A DNA stretch of 64,000 nt from Ornithodoros turicata (Eukaryota; Arthropoda; Arachnida; Ixodida; Argasidae): contig NC_088201.1 of the NCBI RefSeq assembly GCF_037126465.1, positions 130,572,665 to 130,636,664 of the forward strand, in the 5' to 3' direction. Positions within the stretch are counted from its first letter, which is position 1; each line of letters begins with the position of its first letter. The position numbers and the translations under genes were made by a program. Below are positions 48,101-60,100 of this stretch, one piece after another. The notes under the pieces are model-generated. The model was not told where the DNA came from and did no database searches. It saw only the letters and a list, made by a program, of their open reading frames with translations.

Positions 48101-51100
48101 AAAAAATCATCAGAAACCATCTAATGAAACAGAGCCAGCATCCACAGTACAGGAAGAAAAAAATGATGAGTCACTTCCAATGGGACGCTCATTTGATTAC
48201 AATTCGCTACCTTCTAATGTCAACATTAAAAAAGTAAGACGTGTAGTCTCAGTGCTACCTAGGAGCTTGACTTGGAATGATAAGGGAGAAATCATTCATA
48301 ACAACCAAACAATCGCTGGTTCTAATATAAAAGAATTGGTGTTGCATCTGTCCGGACACAAGAAAGGGAAGCCTGCCTGGTATCGAAAAGTGGCAAAGTT
48401 CTTGCAGCCACACAAAATACGTCAGAAGAGGAAAGCAAGGAAACGTATACTCTGGGAAACGTATAAATCGCCCCAAAGAACAAAGTTGCTTTCATCATCA
48501 TCATCAGATGAATATATCACAGAAGAAGAATGAATTATAGGGATCCAAACGCTGGTTTGGGGGGGGTTGCCCGATACTGCAGAGGTCGAAACATCTCTAA
48601 GAAACAGGCAATCGAAGAACTACAGCGAGATGATGTCTACACACTTTACAAAGAAGGAAGACGTAGATTTAAGAGAAGAAAGACCATCTCACTGCACATC
48701 GACGATCTTCATCAAGCAGACCTGATTTCATTCCTGCAGTACAAGAAACAAAATAAAGGATTTTCCTTCATACTCATTGTGATAGACTGCTTATCAAGAC
48801 GACTCATGGCTACACCCATTAAGACCAAGCGTGGTGAAGATGTGAAGAAAGGATTGATCAAGCTGTATAGGAGTCATAAAGTCTATCCAAATCACCTGCA
48901 GGTAGATAGAGGGCGAGAGTTCTATAACAAACATGTGAAAGCATGGTGTAAACGTCACTCAATACATATGTATAGCTCTAGATCAATATACAAATGTGCT
49001 TTAATTGAGAGGGCGATCAGGACTATTAAAGCTAGACTTTATCGTTATTTCGCCAGTAAAGGTCATCACAAGTACATTGCTGTTCTCCCAAAGATCATCG
49101 CTGACTACAATTCATCATATCACTCGACTATCAAGATGGCCCCGAACGACGTCGATAAAAATAACGAGATTGAACTATTCAATAGACTTCACAGTAAAAA
49201 TGACAACAAACCAAACAAGATTACATTGAATATCGGTGATCAGGTGCGCGTACTCACAAGTAGATCAATTTTTGACAAGGGGTACATTGGGCACTGGTCC
49301 TTAGTTGTCTACACGATCACACGATACAAGAACTCGGATCCACCAGTGTTTTACATAGCTGGACCAGATGGGGTCGAAGACGATGCAACTTACTATGCCA
49401 ATGAATTGCAACGTGTAGTGAAATCGCAAGACGACCCATACCCGATTGAACGCATAGTAAGTCGAAAGAAAATAAACGGTGTCACACATTATAAAGTGAA
49501 ATGGCTAGGTTACGATGACTCATTTAATTCCTGGGTTCCAGCCCAAGATGTCGCGAAGTTCTGATTTTTACATGTATCTCCTATCCAATGATTGCATGGA
49601 TATGCATCCGAACAACAGTCTCAATGACTTTACAATCACTCTGAGTGCACCACTACAAGTGAATGAAGAATATGAAGTCGGCCTGCATGAACTTTCCATC
49701 TCTAATGTATTCTACAACGTTCCACGGACTAACGATGCTACTATACATATTACTTCCAGAAGCATTATTGAGCTGCGTAAGGAAGTTGTTGTGATATCGA
49801 CTTTGGAACACGCGCTGCAAGATTTTTTAAAAGAATTCAACATCGCATTTGGTTATGTTGATGGAAGGTACACATTCCAACTACCTCAAATAATTCGTTC
49901 TATTAAGTTTTTGGATGAAGAACTGCAACAAGCCATGGGTGTGTCCACTATACAGGGTTTGAAAGTTGCAGGTGCTAAAGTTCCACGTCAGAACATGTAC
50001 ATGGGAGAGGAAGCTATCTCAAAGATGCTTTTAAAGGAAGAGGTGACTATCATTACACAATATGCTCCAATCATATTCATACCAGGTCGCCCTATCACTG
50101 TCACACTAAATCGCTTCTTTAAAAGATATGAAATCGATGGAAAGATACTATTTCAAAACAATACCTATACATTATTGGTCCCACGTCTCTTTGTTATCCC
50201 TGAACAACTCAAGAGACTCCTCAAATTAAACTCCAGTAAACTGTTAGAAAATACAACACAATACATTGGAGATCCATTTACATTCAGTTTTAGTGTTGTT
50301 CTAGAAAAAGTAATACTTGCAAGGGAAGAAGTCCAAATTCCACCAAATTATTACGAGACACCACGTTCGCTTCTACAAGCTATCAGAGGTGTGATAGGCA
50401 GCAATGCTATACTAACGTACAATGAAGATACACAGCTGTTTACTTTCACTCCACTTGATGGAGTAACTATAGATCTTTCTGAATATTTGAGTAATATGTT
50501 GGGTTTCGCACCAATTCAGTCTATTGCAAACACCACCACCGGAACCACACCACTCAATCTTAAACCATTGTTTCATAATTTCGTGATTTATTGTGATATT
50601 ATCGAATCATCTCATATAGGTGCAAAAAAGTTTCCCATTTTGAAACTCGTCCCATATTTACATAAAGATGATCCCCAGATTCATTACAGCTTCCATAACG
50701 TGCAATATTTGAAGCTGTTACAGAACGAAATCACGTCAATTTCGATTAAGTTGTATGATGAGACAGGTCGTCCACTTCATTTTAGAGGACCAGGTCGTAC
50801 AGCTCTAGTTCTACACTTCAAAAATGTATCTTAAAGAAGTGCCGGAGATCCATTATGGATTGGGACTTGGTGATTTAGTGCCGTATAAAGGACCTCTTTT
50901 TCAATCTGGGAATGGCTTCTTTAGTTCTTTGCGTAAGCTAGCATTGCCACTATTGCATCGTGCAAAGCCTTACATAGCCCGTACTGCGATGAGCGCAGCG
51001 AAAAAATTGGCGAAAAAGTTATCTGAAGGGCAAAACATCAAGCAAGCACTGAGAGCAAGCTCAAATGAATTAGGCACACAGATTTTGAAGGACATTGCAG

Positions 51101-54100
51101 GCAGCGGACATCGAAGGAAAAAGAGGAAGAGAAGAGACATTTTCGATTAATCCTCTGTAACCATGAAATAAAGAAGACACTTTTTTTTCATACGTTGATG
51201 TTTCTTCTTTATAAAGAAAAAGGTTTTTCTATGGAAAAGGGTCGCACTCCGAAAATGGCGACCAAGAGGGGTTAGAAGTCGGGACAATGGGTCACCCCCT
51301 TTCACCTGTAGAAAGTGTGGCGGACAATGCTTCGAAGCGGTCATCGCGTTCCGAAAAAACAGGTGGCCCAGGTAGGGCTGGCTTGTGAGGGCGATGTCAA
51401 AAGGTAAAGGGGGATTGGAGGACAATGATTCCAATCGTGAACGGGATCGCATTCAAAAAAGTGGTCGGCGGGGGGTTAGAGGAGTGGAACGGCTGATGGT
51501 TAGCAAAAACGGACCATGCTCGCCAGCGGACAATGTCAAATGGTAGGGGGACTGGAGGACAATGATTCCAATTGTGAACAGGATCGCATTCTGAAAACAG
51601 CGGGTCAGTGGGGGGTTAAAAGTGTGCATCAGCATCCAAGCTGGTTAGAAGTCGAGCAATGGGTCGCCTTTCACTTGTAGAAAGTGTGGTGGACAATGCT
51701 TCGAAACGGCCATCGCATTCCGAAATACAGGTGTGCCAGGTAGGGTTGGGTTAGAGGGCGATGTCAAAAGGTAAAGGGGGATTGGAAGAGTCTTTTTTGC
51801 TCGGGTAAGATGCTAACAAATAAAGCTATGAGGAAAGCATTGTACCTTTTCATTTGCAAAGATGTCGCAGGTCAACGTTGTACACGCACAGTCCCAGCTG
51901 GCTTTGAACGGGGAGTGTGAGTTATTCAACATACCTCCGACCCAAGTTTCAATAGAATCATGCGAGGCGCAAGTTTATTATCCTGTTTCTACAATCAGCG
52001 GAGGAGAATCGACGATCGAATGGAACATAACAAATCTCTCAGACTTGTATCTCGATTTATCATCTCTGTATTTTAATATAACTATGCAGATATTGAGGTC
52101 GGACGGGAGTGAACCAATTACCCGAAGAGCAGATGGTATCACTGAGGACATTGTATTCCCAGTCAACAACTTGGGTGCCGCTTTATTTAAATATGTAACC
52201 ATTCACTTGAATCAACGTCTTGCAAGCAGCAACTGTTTGAACTCCTATCGATGTATGATTGATACCCTACTTCATACGAATACTCATCTGCAGAAGACTT
52301 TAGATGATTGTGCAATGTATACATATGATACAGGAGAGCATGCAGCAAATGATCCAGTCGCTCGGGATGCAAAGTTGCGCATAGCTAGGACAAGTGGGGG
52401 GAAACTATTTGAAATTGTCATGAAAGTTAACACAGACCTCACAAACCAAGGGAGGCTTTTGTTACCCGGTGTGGGGGTTCGAGTGACTGCTCTACATAAT
52501 ACGGATAGCTTTAGATTGCTAACTGGCACCAATGAAACTCATAAGCATCAATTGCAAATCCACAGCGTGGCACTTGTAGCACGCAAAGTCAAAGTTAGCA
52601 ACTCAAGTTTTATTGCACACCAGAAAGCCCTTAGATCATCCCCGGCATGTTACATCATGCGTGGACTAGAAAGCAAAGTCCGCTCGCTTTCGCCGGGCCT
52701 TCATGATGCAATCTTTGAAAACTTATTCCCTGATAGAATTCCTGATCAACTTACTGTATGTCTAGTTCGCACCGAAGCTTATCAGGGTGATTACAAGTCG
52801 AGCCCCTTTTGTTTCGAACATTTTAATGTTTGTTCTGTAACACTATCAGTTGATGGACACAGGAAGCAACTATCCTATGACTGGGAAAATGATCTGGGTA
52901 GAGCAAGCTACTACGAATTCTTGTATCAACTGAATGAAAAACATGTCGAGTTGAGTTATGAAAAATATAAAAAAAATTCCTTTATCATGCATTGGAACTT
53001 GAGCGCTGACGAAAGTTTTGGTTCCTACTTTAATCCATTGCGGAAGGGCAATTGGAGGATTGAAATGAAGTTTGCTAAGCCATTACCTTGCGCAGTGTCG
53101 GTTATACTTATTAGTGAAGCACCCAAGATTTTATCAGTCGATGGTGATCTTGTTGTTCGAGTGGACTAAGCATGAATGTGTTTGATCTGGAATTATTGTT
53201 TTCTCTGAACCATGAAACTTTGAATCTGTATCGCGGGACCTTCGCAATTGATATGGTACCAAGTTTAACGACAGAAGGGTTTATAGTTATCAATACACAC
53301 CCACACGACGGTCCAGGAGAACACTGGCTATTGTACATGAGAGACAGGAATGACAAGTACATCTATGTGGACAGCTTTGGTCTACCACCGATTGAAGAAG
53401 AGCTGCTAGATCTACCCATTGATCAGTATTGCGAGAAATGCATTCAAAGCATTTACAGCTCACACTGTGGACTTTTTGTTTGTTTCTTTGCTTCCCGCCT
53501 TTGTAAGAATTACCAACTCAAGAGCATTGTTTCCTTATTTGACAATAACCTTGTACACAATGACCTCAAGATAATAAAAATGATTGAAGAGGAATACCTC
53601 ATTTAAAGAAAAATGTCTCATTTTATTTCTTCAATGTACAGACCTCTTTCAGATAGTCCTCCAGACTCGACACCTTGCGACAACCATCTTTCTTGCGACG
53701 CACGATGTATTCCGAGTGTTGGATGTAAAAGTTTCGAATTATTGGTCGCTTGAGTCCAGCATTAAGTATGGTTGGAGAGATATTGTCACCCTGACGATAC
53801 CGTCGCAACAAGTCACACTTGATGGCGACGAAGCGTTGGAGCCTCCGACTAATCTTTCCTCGTTTCGTCCGCATCGGAAACTGGAGAATTTGCATAATGA
53901 GACGAAAATCGGCCTCTGGCCCGTTGCAGTTCAGATAGGAGTTTAATTTCATCAAATCCTTGTACATCAGCCATTGTACCGTCAAAGCAAATCGTTCACT
54001 GGGCTTCATGGTTGATCCGAGCTTGGATGGCAACCGAGATAAGGTCGGATGTTATTGTCTAGCCAATGAGATGGATTCGATGACCACAATCCACCACAAC

Positions 54101-57100
54101 GACAGCGTCGCAGATGCTCATCATATTGTATAAAGAAAGTTCTGGGTGGTGGCTTCAATGTCTTCACAAGAGGAAGATCCCCCGTCAGGAGACAATCAGA
54201 ATCTTAACAAAGAATCACATTTTTAGAGAGGGAAAAAACGGGAAAACTTTCTATACATACAATCGTCCTCGGAGACCGCGTAGCACTTCTGCGCTTCCAT
54301 CGTCGACTGTGAGGGGGATGTTGAAAAGGAATCCGATGGAGAGGATGTGCATACTTTCCCTATTGGTTGCGTTTTTCCTTAGTTTGCAATTGGTTGTTTA
54401 CTACAAAGACTTTTGCTACATGTGGATTTCTCTAGCCCACCATCTTGTTGCTAAAAGTTGTTTATACAAAGTAGGAGAGGATGTGATATGATAATGAGGA
54501 TGCGTCAGCTTTAAAAAATGAAGATTTGGTTCCTAGAACATCATTTGGAAGCAATATGGCCAACGATGGTGGTAAGTTTTGTTGGTTTTTACCTTAAAGT
54601 TAGGTTTCTTATGAAAGTTGTCTTTCTCAGTTTTCTCGAGTTTTGAAGATGATGATGATAGTGGTGAGTTTTGGTGGTTTTTTCTCATCAAGTTCATTTT
54701 CTTAAGAATATTATCTCTCTCAGTATTCACGTCGAGCCCTGTGTTTTACTTCGAAGACGGTAAGGAAATGGTGAATATGAAAAGCGAGAAGTATCTAAAG
54801 TTCCATTCTTTTCAGCGCCTGAGTCGCCACCACCAAGCTGTATGTATTAGCGACATTTCATAGATTTCATGTTAATATATGAGTTTCATTTCAGATGAAT
54901 CAGTTTGTGTGGTATCAAATGAAAGTACGTACCAGCATATGACTTTGATTACTTGATCTTAATAGCAAATATCTTTTTAGATGATCATCGGGTACCACCT
55001 CCTGACAGTGAGTGTAGTTATAGATCTCGTTACCATGCTTGATCTGAATTGCAAATATCTTTTTAGATACTAACTGGATACCACCTCCTGACAGTGAGTA
55101 TAGTTATAGGCCTCGTTACAATGCTTGATATTAATAGTTGTTGTCTTTGTTTTCAGACTACCCGGGCCCCCCTATGCAGTGTATGTATTAGTGAACATTC
55201 TCTTTCAGGATATAGTGTTCCAGTGGCATATCGTTTTTATGTAGCCGATATTAATAGTTGTTGTCTTTGTTTTCAGACTACCCCGGCCCCCCTATGCATC
55301 GTATGTATAAGTGAATGTTCTCTTTCAGGATATAGTGTTCCAGTGGCATATCATTTTATGTACATGATGATATTCATAGTTGTTGTCTTTGTTTTCAGAC
55401 TACCCTGGCCCCCCTATGCAGTGTATGTATTTAGTGAATATTCTCTTTCAGGATATAGAGTTCCAGTGGCATATCGTTCTTATGTAGCCGATATTAATAG
55501 TTGTTGCATTTGTTTTCAGACTACCCTGCCCCCCCTATGCATCGTACGTATATGTGAATGTTCTCTTTCAGGATATAGAGTTCCAGTGGCATATCGTTTT
55601 TTATGTAGCCGATATTCATAGTTGTATTTGTTTTCAGACTACCCTGGCCCCCCGTTTTCAGATTACCCTGGCCCCCCTATGCAGTGTATGTATAAGTGAA
55701 TGTTCTCTTTCAGGATATAGTGTTCCAATGGCATATCATTTTATGTACATGATGATATTCATAGTTGTTGTCTTTGTTTTCAGACTACCCTGGCCCCCCG
55801 TTTTCAGATTACCCTGGCCCCCCTATGCAGTGTATGTATAAGTGAATGTTCTCTTTCAGGATATAGTGTTCCAGTGGCATATCGTTTTTATGTAGCCGAT
55901 ATTCATAGTTGATGTCTTTGTTTTCAGACTACCCCGGCCCCCCTATGCATCGTACGTATATGTGAATGGAAGTGTGGATGTTGTTCTTTAATATTTAGGT
56001 TCTCTTTCAGATCATTGCTGCTACTGCTGCAGTGAGTCATCTGGTTGGGTAAGCAATGTGGCGAATGCTGATTATATGTTATCTTTCAGATCCGGACGCC
56101 ATTAGGGACATTATTCGAGAAAGTTTATTTCAATCATTATTTGATTTACTAAATATGGAATAAAAATATTTTCTGTTGTAGAAAATGTGTACTGTCTTGT
56201 ATGTTTCTTCTGTTTCAGGTGTGAAGGTTTTTCCGCTGGGGTTTTCTCCTTCACGCAGATTGGCAACATAATTGGCAATCCCCAGCACCATTGGCTTTCA
56301 TTGGCATTACTAAGCATCATTGACTTTAATTGGCATTAATAAAATATTTTTCACTTGTACAAATGTGTATGTCTATTGCTTGCATGTCTTCAGGATGAAA
56401 GTATGCTATGTTAAGTGCGGTAGGAAAACTCCCCGCTCGGGGATGTATTAAAAGATGTGGAAAGGGAATAAGATGTATTTTGCATGTTCACGCATGTTCA
56501 AACGCGAGAAGGAAACCCCTCTCTACGCGACGCGCGGCCGCGAAACGCGCGGGGGCGGTCTTGGTGCGTGCTCCTCCTTGGCGCGAACGCTCTTGCTCCA
56601 AATACCTTCCTATCTAGAGCGGTGGGGAATGATGGTCACCATGCTCTTTGGTTCTGCGTATCTCTGCCCTTCTACTACTACAAAGGATTGCTTCCTGTTC
56701 TGTAGCCCAAAAAGGGTTGAGCACACAATCAACTAACAAATTTTACTTCCTCAGTTTGGGGTTGTAATATTTTGCAAAAAGTAGCCAGGCTGTTTTTGCA
56801 AAGTGCAAAATCCCACAACACTTACAAAACTGCAGCAGGGACACACAAATGTCACTGTGTATCAGAGAAGAAAGTACCGGGGCACGAGCTAGCTGCTGCT
56901 GAGCAGTTGATGAGCACGTGACCCTGAGCAAAAAGGGCATAGAAGTGAACATCCATAGAGAACATGGAAGTCCAATAAGCTTACGTGTAAGATTCCCTTC
57001 AGCATCCAGCGCTTCTGTGTGAATTGCGCTGTTGCTACGTCCTGAGGTAGGGGTACGTGAGCCTGAAACAACCATGAAATGAAGTAAAGTACAACAAATT

Positions 57101-60100
57101 GCTCAGACTGCAGTGTTTTAAGAACGCCTTGCTGCAGAAAAGCTATAATGGCCACACGACGAAGGCCTGTCCTTAAGCCCTTTGTAACACCGCAGTAACA
57201 GCTGTCATTATGACGAGATGAGACGACAAGATGGCGCCGCCGATACAAGACGTGTGTGGCTCCTGCTCTGAATCTTTCGTGGTAAAAGCAAAGACGATTG
57301 CTTGCTCTGGTGCCTGCAAGAGCCGGTTTCACTTATCCTGTGCCAATGTGACTACAGCGGATGTCCCATTTTTGGTGAAGGATGGGAAGAGCATCTGGAA
57401 ATGTGAGTGTTGTTGTCGAACCGGTAGGCGTAACCCGGATCAACCTATTTCCTACTCCAACGAAGCCTTCAGTCAAACAAGTAAGTCAGATCGTCAGACG
57501 ACAGCCGTAACGCCTGACAAAGAAACACTTGATGTTTGTCTTGTACCTCGTGTACAACTCGATAGCTTGTTGTCGAAGATTGACGAAATGGCAATGGAAC
57601 AAAAACAGTTGCGCTGTGAAATCGTGCATCTCAAAGACCTGCTTTCTCGGCTTGTGCCCCATGGCGTTTTTCAGCAACCTGATCAAAAAGAGCAAAGCTA
57701 CGCGTTTACCTTGAAGACTACAGTGCCCGCAGCGTACGCCCCAGTCACGGAACGTGCACCGGTAATGCCTCGTCGTCCTGATCGCCCTCCAGTGAAGGCA
57801 CCGGTTAATAATAATGCAGTGGAGAATGTAAATGCTTCACATCGGCGCACAAATGCGACGAATGAAAATGACGGTTTTACTTTGGTACAGGGGAAGAAAC
57901 GTGCTCCCGTCGTGGTCGGCAAGAGCACGGCCAGTAAGGTAAAATCTGCGCCTCGTGGTCCACCGGTCAAGTCGTTGTTTCTGTCAAGGATTGTGCCCGG
58001 CACGACTTGTGCCGACGTTAAGTCCCTCGTCGATGTCGTCCTCGGTCATCAACGTGCGTCCATCAAACAATTAAAGACAAGGTACTCAACATATTCTTCC
58101 TTCCATATCACAGTCGATGCCAGCGATTTTGATCGTATAAACCACGAAGACATTTGGCCTGAAGGCTGTATCTTCAAACAATTCTTAGGTAGGCTAGACG
58201 AGTCGCGTGTGACTAACGACCTTGAAGATGATAATAACGAGCCAACAGAGAATGTCGTCTGATTGTAGCGATTCTGTCTTTGATATGCGTAGTAATGCTA
58301 ACCACGTTACTAACACGCTTGGCTGTAATATTTCTTTGAATGTGCTTCACGTCAACATTCGCAGTATTCGAAGAAACTTCGATGCGCTTTTGGGACTTTT
58401 ATCACAGACAGCCACAGAATACGATGTGATCTGCATGTCAGAGACATGGCTACATACTGACGAGTTTTATAAAATACCAGGTTACATATTCGTGTCTTCA
58501 CCGCGAATATATTCGGCTAAGATGTCAAGGGGCGGTGGTGTAGCAATGTTTATTCTGCAGTCACTATCGTTTCATATTAGAAATGATGTTACCTTTTCTA
58601 TTCCTGATGCATGTGAGACACTATTTGTGGAAATTGTAGGTCATGGTATACTGGGTTGCATATATAGATCACCAAGCTGTTCAATGCAGACCTTCATACA
58701 GAGGTTTGAGGATGCTCTTTCTCAATTAAACTGCACCAGACACTCCGTTGTTATAGTAGGGAATTTTAATATAGATTTATTGTGTTCAAGAGTACATCGC
58801 TTTGCTTGAATGCTATGGCATGACGAATATGATTGACGCGCCCACAAGAACCACAGTCGGATCAAGGTCATTGATTGACCACGTAATTACAAAGAAGGGT
58901 GCAACTTGTACTTGTGGTGTTTTGGATTTGCACGTCAGTGATCATTGTCCTGTTTATTGTCATCGTAGCGTTGTTGGTAAACAAACCTTAGATACTAAAC
59001 CAACTGCAGCCACTTCTATTAAAACTGACTATGTTATGCTTCGCACCCTGCTATGCACGTATGACTGGAGTGATATCTATCATGAGGACGTTAACCGTGA
59101 ATTTGACGAATTCCTTAGAATTCTTAAGGGCTGTGTGGAGGCATCAACTATTGTTCTTCCCCGTCGACGTTACGAAAAACCGATGTGTCCTTGGATGAGT
59201 GTAGAGCTCCTGAATATATTGGCGGATAAGAACTACTGGTACAAGAAGTATAAGCGCTGTCCTGGTAACACCACGTTTGAATCACGTTATAAAGCGTTTC
59301 GTAACCGAGCAACGACGCTTGCACGTCAACTAAAGCGAAAATACTACGCTCAACTCATCCTGCAATGCAGCCGAGATTCTCGAAAGGTATGGCAAATTAT
59401 CAATTCTATTACCAAGCCTTCCAAATCAGGGAACGTTTTGCCCTCTGTTGAATTGTCAACAAGGGCTTTATGTGAGCGTTTTAATATTTACTTTACGTCA
59501 ATAGGGCATCAACTTGCTTCCAAAGTTGTAAGAAACTCTTCTTCGCCTGAAACAAGTTTTAACGGGCCAACTGTGTCCAATTCTTTTTTTATGGCGCCAT
59601 TTACTATACTGGATGTCGTTACAACCATTCGTACGATGAAAAACAACGTCGCTGTCGGTTGGGATGGCATCTCAGTACGTGTTCTCAAGACCTGTGCGAA
59701 TGTTCTAGCAGTACCTTTGCACCATATTTTCAACCATGCTTGTATCGCCGCTGTCTACCCGAACTCTCTTAAAGTTGCTCGCGTTGTGCCAATATATAAG
59801 GCAGGCGATAAGGAAAAGGTCGAAAACTATAGACCAATATCTGTGCTTAGTGCTATTAATACGTTATTTGAAAAGCTGTTGTGTAAACAGATCAGCCGAT
59901 ATCTGAAGAAATATAACATACTTTGTGATGCCCAGCACGGATTTCGAGCTGGTTTGTCAACTGCATCTGCAGTCTTGGCTGTTAGTGATGTGATACATCA
60001 GGCCTTGAATGATTCACGTGTGGCTGTTGGTCTTTTTGTCGATCTGCGGAGAGCGTTCGACACTGTTGATCATTATATCCTTCTTTATAAGCTTTATTGT

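Larger units (their letters stand above)
46424..56679 (+). mobile_element. Complete Polinton/Maverick element, 10,256 bp, lacking PolB
   Basis: Bounded by 255-bp inverted repeats beginning AGTAGTAG and ending CTACTACT, with a 6-bp ACAAAG duplication. AG..CT ends and a 6-bp duplication are diagnostic for Polintons. Cargo in order: small protein, packaging ATPase, hydrophobic small protein, basic protein, integrase with chromodomain, penton-like protein, pVI/pX-like protein, non-coding repeat region, major capsid-like protein, adenain-like protease (all +), an unknown gene (-), and a micro-exon gene (+). All main frames are open and the inverted repeats look identical by eye, so the insertion is young. 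No stretch is large enough for the roughly 3-kb protein-primed DNA polymerase B. Confidence 0.93.

Noticed and set aside
54114..54490. Unspliced 125-codon frame as a stand-alone protein
   Set aside because: Its 3' part ends in phase 0 at a GTAGGA donor, which joins the next exon at 54537 in phase 0. Its first ATG lies upstream of the TATA-like box.
55094..55841. 175- and 95-codon frames with repeated CLCFQTT..CSVCISE units
   Set aside because: They read through the introns of the micro-exon array. The spliced frame is better supported by phase, splice sites and the stop/AATAAA.
55157..55951. CRISPR-like appearance of regularly spaced repeats
   Set aside because: Spacers are themselves repeated, the genome is eukaryotic, and the units are exon-intron pairs.
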